Positions 15,336 to 16,164 of a stretch of 16,164 nt of DNA are shown here, piece by piece. Position 1 is the first letter of the stretch. Each line of letters starts with the position of its first letter. The notes beneath the pieces were generated by a model, which saw only the letters and a list, made by a program, of their open reading frames with translations, ran no database searches and was not told the DNA's origin. Origin of the DNA: Paludibacteraceae bacterium (GTDB taxonomy: Bacteria > Bacteroidota > Bacteroidia > Bacteroidales > Paludibacteraceae); NCBI GenBank assembly GCA_016292775.1, contig JAEDFN010000041.1, forward strand, positions 1 to 16,164. Reading direction: 5' to 3'. A program made the position numbers and the translations under genes.

Positions 15336-15388
15336 ATCTCAAAAAATTAAAAACGATACAACCCTACTTTAATACTATTTTTTGAGAT
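15336..15388. repeat. Perfect 12-bp inverted repeat between the transglycosylase and DUF4294 genes
   Basis: ATCTCAAAAAAT at 15336-15347 pairs with ATTTTTTGAGAT at 15377-15388 around a 29-nt spacer. On the plus strand a run of seven A follows, not T, so it is not a standard terminator for the transglycosylase. On the minus strand the hairpin is followed by G and six T, which is terminator-like, but no minus-strand gene lies upstream. It may be a weak terminator, a 5' leader structure of the next gene, or a protein-binding palindrome. Confidence 0.55.
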
Positions 15389-15429
15389 AAAAAAACACCA
15401 TAATAATCAAAACTCAAAAGAATTGAATT

Positions 15430-16035
15430 ATGAAACGTAGAACAATAATAATAGTTTTTTTATGTGGTTTCATCGGGATAATACATGGTCAGACCTCTTA
15501 TGCTGAAGCTCTTATAAAGCGCCTCACCACAATTAGTGCAGTAGTAATAAACGGCGATACTATGCCCCATTATGTACTGAACACCGTGTACTGCTACCCT
15601 CAGATGAAATTCAAAAACAAAAAACAAGAAAAATATTATTGGCGCCTCGTTTACGATGTTAAGAAAACCCTCCCATTGAGTTATTATATTAAGGACTTGA
15701 TACGAGAAACTAACGACACACTAATGAAATTACCCAACAAGCGCGCTCGCGATAAGTATATGAAGGGTTTTGAAAAGCGCATATATCAAGCTAATTACGA
15801 TAGAATGAGTAAGATGACGCTCCGCCAAGGCACACTCCTGATGCGCCTTGTAGACCGTGAATGCGACGCCTCAAGTTACGAACTAATAAAAGCATACCGC
15901 GGTTCGTTCCGAGCAGGTTTCTACCAAATGTTCGCTAAAATGTGTGGCGCAAACCTAAAACAAAAATTCGGTGATAATAAAGACGATGAAATGATAGAAC
16001 GCATAATCACCCTCGTAGAAGCAGGACAACTATAA
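15430..16035 (+). CDS. Exported DUF4294 family protein
   Basis: This 201-residue protein has a signal peptide (MKRRTIIIVF core, likely cleavage after Gly20 before QTSYAEA). The rest matches the pattern I know for DUF4294, a Bacteroidota family of unknown function: AVVINGDTMPHYVLNTVYCY, a YYWRLVYDVKKTLP segment, LRQGTLLMRLVDREC, then SSYELIKAYRGSFRAGFYQMFAKM and NLKQKFG near the end. It is largely helical and basic, with no visible catalytic motif or lipobox, so a periplasmic or envelope role is inferred from the signal only. It is 131 bp from the transglycosylase and may be cotranscribed or have its own promoter; I see no clear TAnnTTTG box. A terminator follows at 16107. Confidence 0.85.
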   Translation: MKRRTIIIVFLCGFIGIIHGQTSYAEALIKRLTTISAVVINGDTMPHYVLNTVYCYPQMKFKNKKQEKYYWRLVYDVKKTLPLSYYIKDLIRETNDTLMKLPNKRARDKYMKGFEKRIYQANYDRMSKMTLRQGTLLMRLVDRECDASSYELIKAYRGSFRAGFYQMFAKMCGANLKQKFGDNKDDEMIERIITLVEAGQL

Positions 16036-16056
16036 CAGTATATTAAATATTAAGTA

Positions 16057-16084
16057 GATATCTATTTCGTAGGAAAGAGATATC
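16057..16084. repeat. Hairpin in the 3' region of the DUF4294 gene
   Basis: Positions 16057-16068 pair with 16073-16084 as a 12-bp stem with one mismatch (GATATCT with AGATATC outside, TTTC with GAAA inside) closing on a 4-nt GTAG loop. It lies 21 nt after the stop codon and 22 nt before the terminator stem. It is not followed by a T-run, so it is not itself a terminator; a role in stabilising the mRNA 3' end is possible. Confidence 0.5.
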
Positions 16085-16106
16085 GTTGACAAACAGTAAA
16101 TTAAGT

Positions 16107-16153
16107 AAAAGCCGAACTGATTCTTTTAAAACAAGAAACAGTCCGGCTTTTTT
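16107..16153 (+). terminator. Rho-independent terminator after the DUF4294 gene
   Basis: A 19-nt imperfect stem (16107-16125 with 16133-16151, two mismatches; core AAAAGCCG with CGGCTTTT) encloses a 7-nt loop and runs into six T (16148-16153). It should terminate the plus-strand transcript from the DUF4294 gene. Confidence 0.9.
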
Positions 16154-16164
16154 ATACTAAAAAA

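Noticed and set aside
1..16164. Defence, phage or mobile-element island
   Set aside because: Every sizeable gene is a housekeeping, catabolic or envelope gene. There are no transposases, integrases, direct-repeat arrays or tRNA-adjacent att-like repeats, and no visible shift in base composition.

Overview
The window looks like chromosomal DNA of a Bacteroidales bacterium (phylum Bacteroidota). The evidence is AT-rich spacers, no Shine-Dalgarno-like leaders, promoters of the Bacteroidota type (TTTG, about 19-20 bp, then TAnnTTTG), a UROC1-like long urocanate hydratase, a DUF4294-type protein, and an exported hypothetical protein of a kind I associate with this order. The genus cannot be told from what I can see. 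I find no insertion sequence, phage gene, CRISPR array, tRNA or rRNA.

Left edge (2-1072, +): the 3' part of an aldo/keto reductase with two C-terminal 4Fe-4S motifs. It converges on a long minus-strand block, and the two are separated by a strong terminator hairpin (1144-1172).

Minus-strand block (9705 down to 1217): dCMP deaminase, then an S41 C-terminal processing protease, then a 113-bp gap. After the gap come five tightly packed genes: a CaCA-type Na+/Ca2+ exchanger, a patatin-like phospholipase, an exported protein of unknown function, hutU and hutH. Gaps among these five are only 5 to 26 bp, so they are probably one transcript. HutH and HutU carry out the first two steps of histidine breakdown (histidine to urocanate to imidazolone propionate). 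Genes for the later steps (hutI and ftcD or hutG) are not in the window.

Divergent promoter region (9706-10051): a textbook Bacteroidota promoter faces cysS on the plus strand, and a -7 element faces the dCMP deaminase on the minus strand.

Plus-strand block (10052-14158): cysS, a lipoprotein of unknown function whose ORF overlaps the end of cysS, mazG starting 1 nt after the lipoprotein stop, and an MscS-type mechanosensitive channel. A 13-bp perfect hairpin followed by T7 ends it. Right block (14236-16154, +): a lipoprotein lytic transglycosylase with its own promoter, then an exported DUF4294 protein followed by a two-hairpin 3' region that includes a clear terminator.

Most of the window is conserved housekeeping and envelope-maintenance genes. 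I see no convincing new multi-gene system. The points most worth checking are the operon linking the exchanger, phospholipase and unknown secreted protein to hutUH, the unknown lipoprotein embedded between cysS and mazG, and the RNA-scale inverted repeats at 15336-15388 and 16057-16151.
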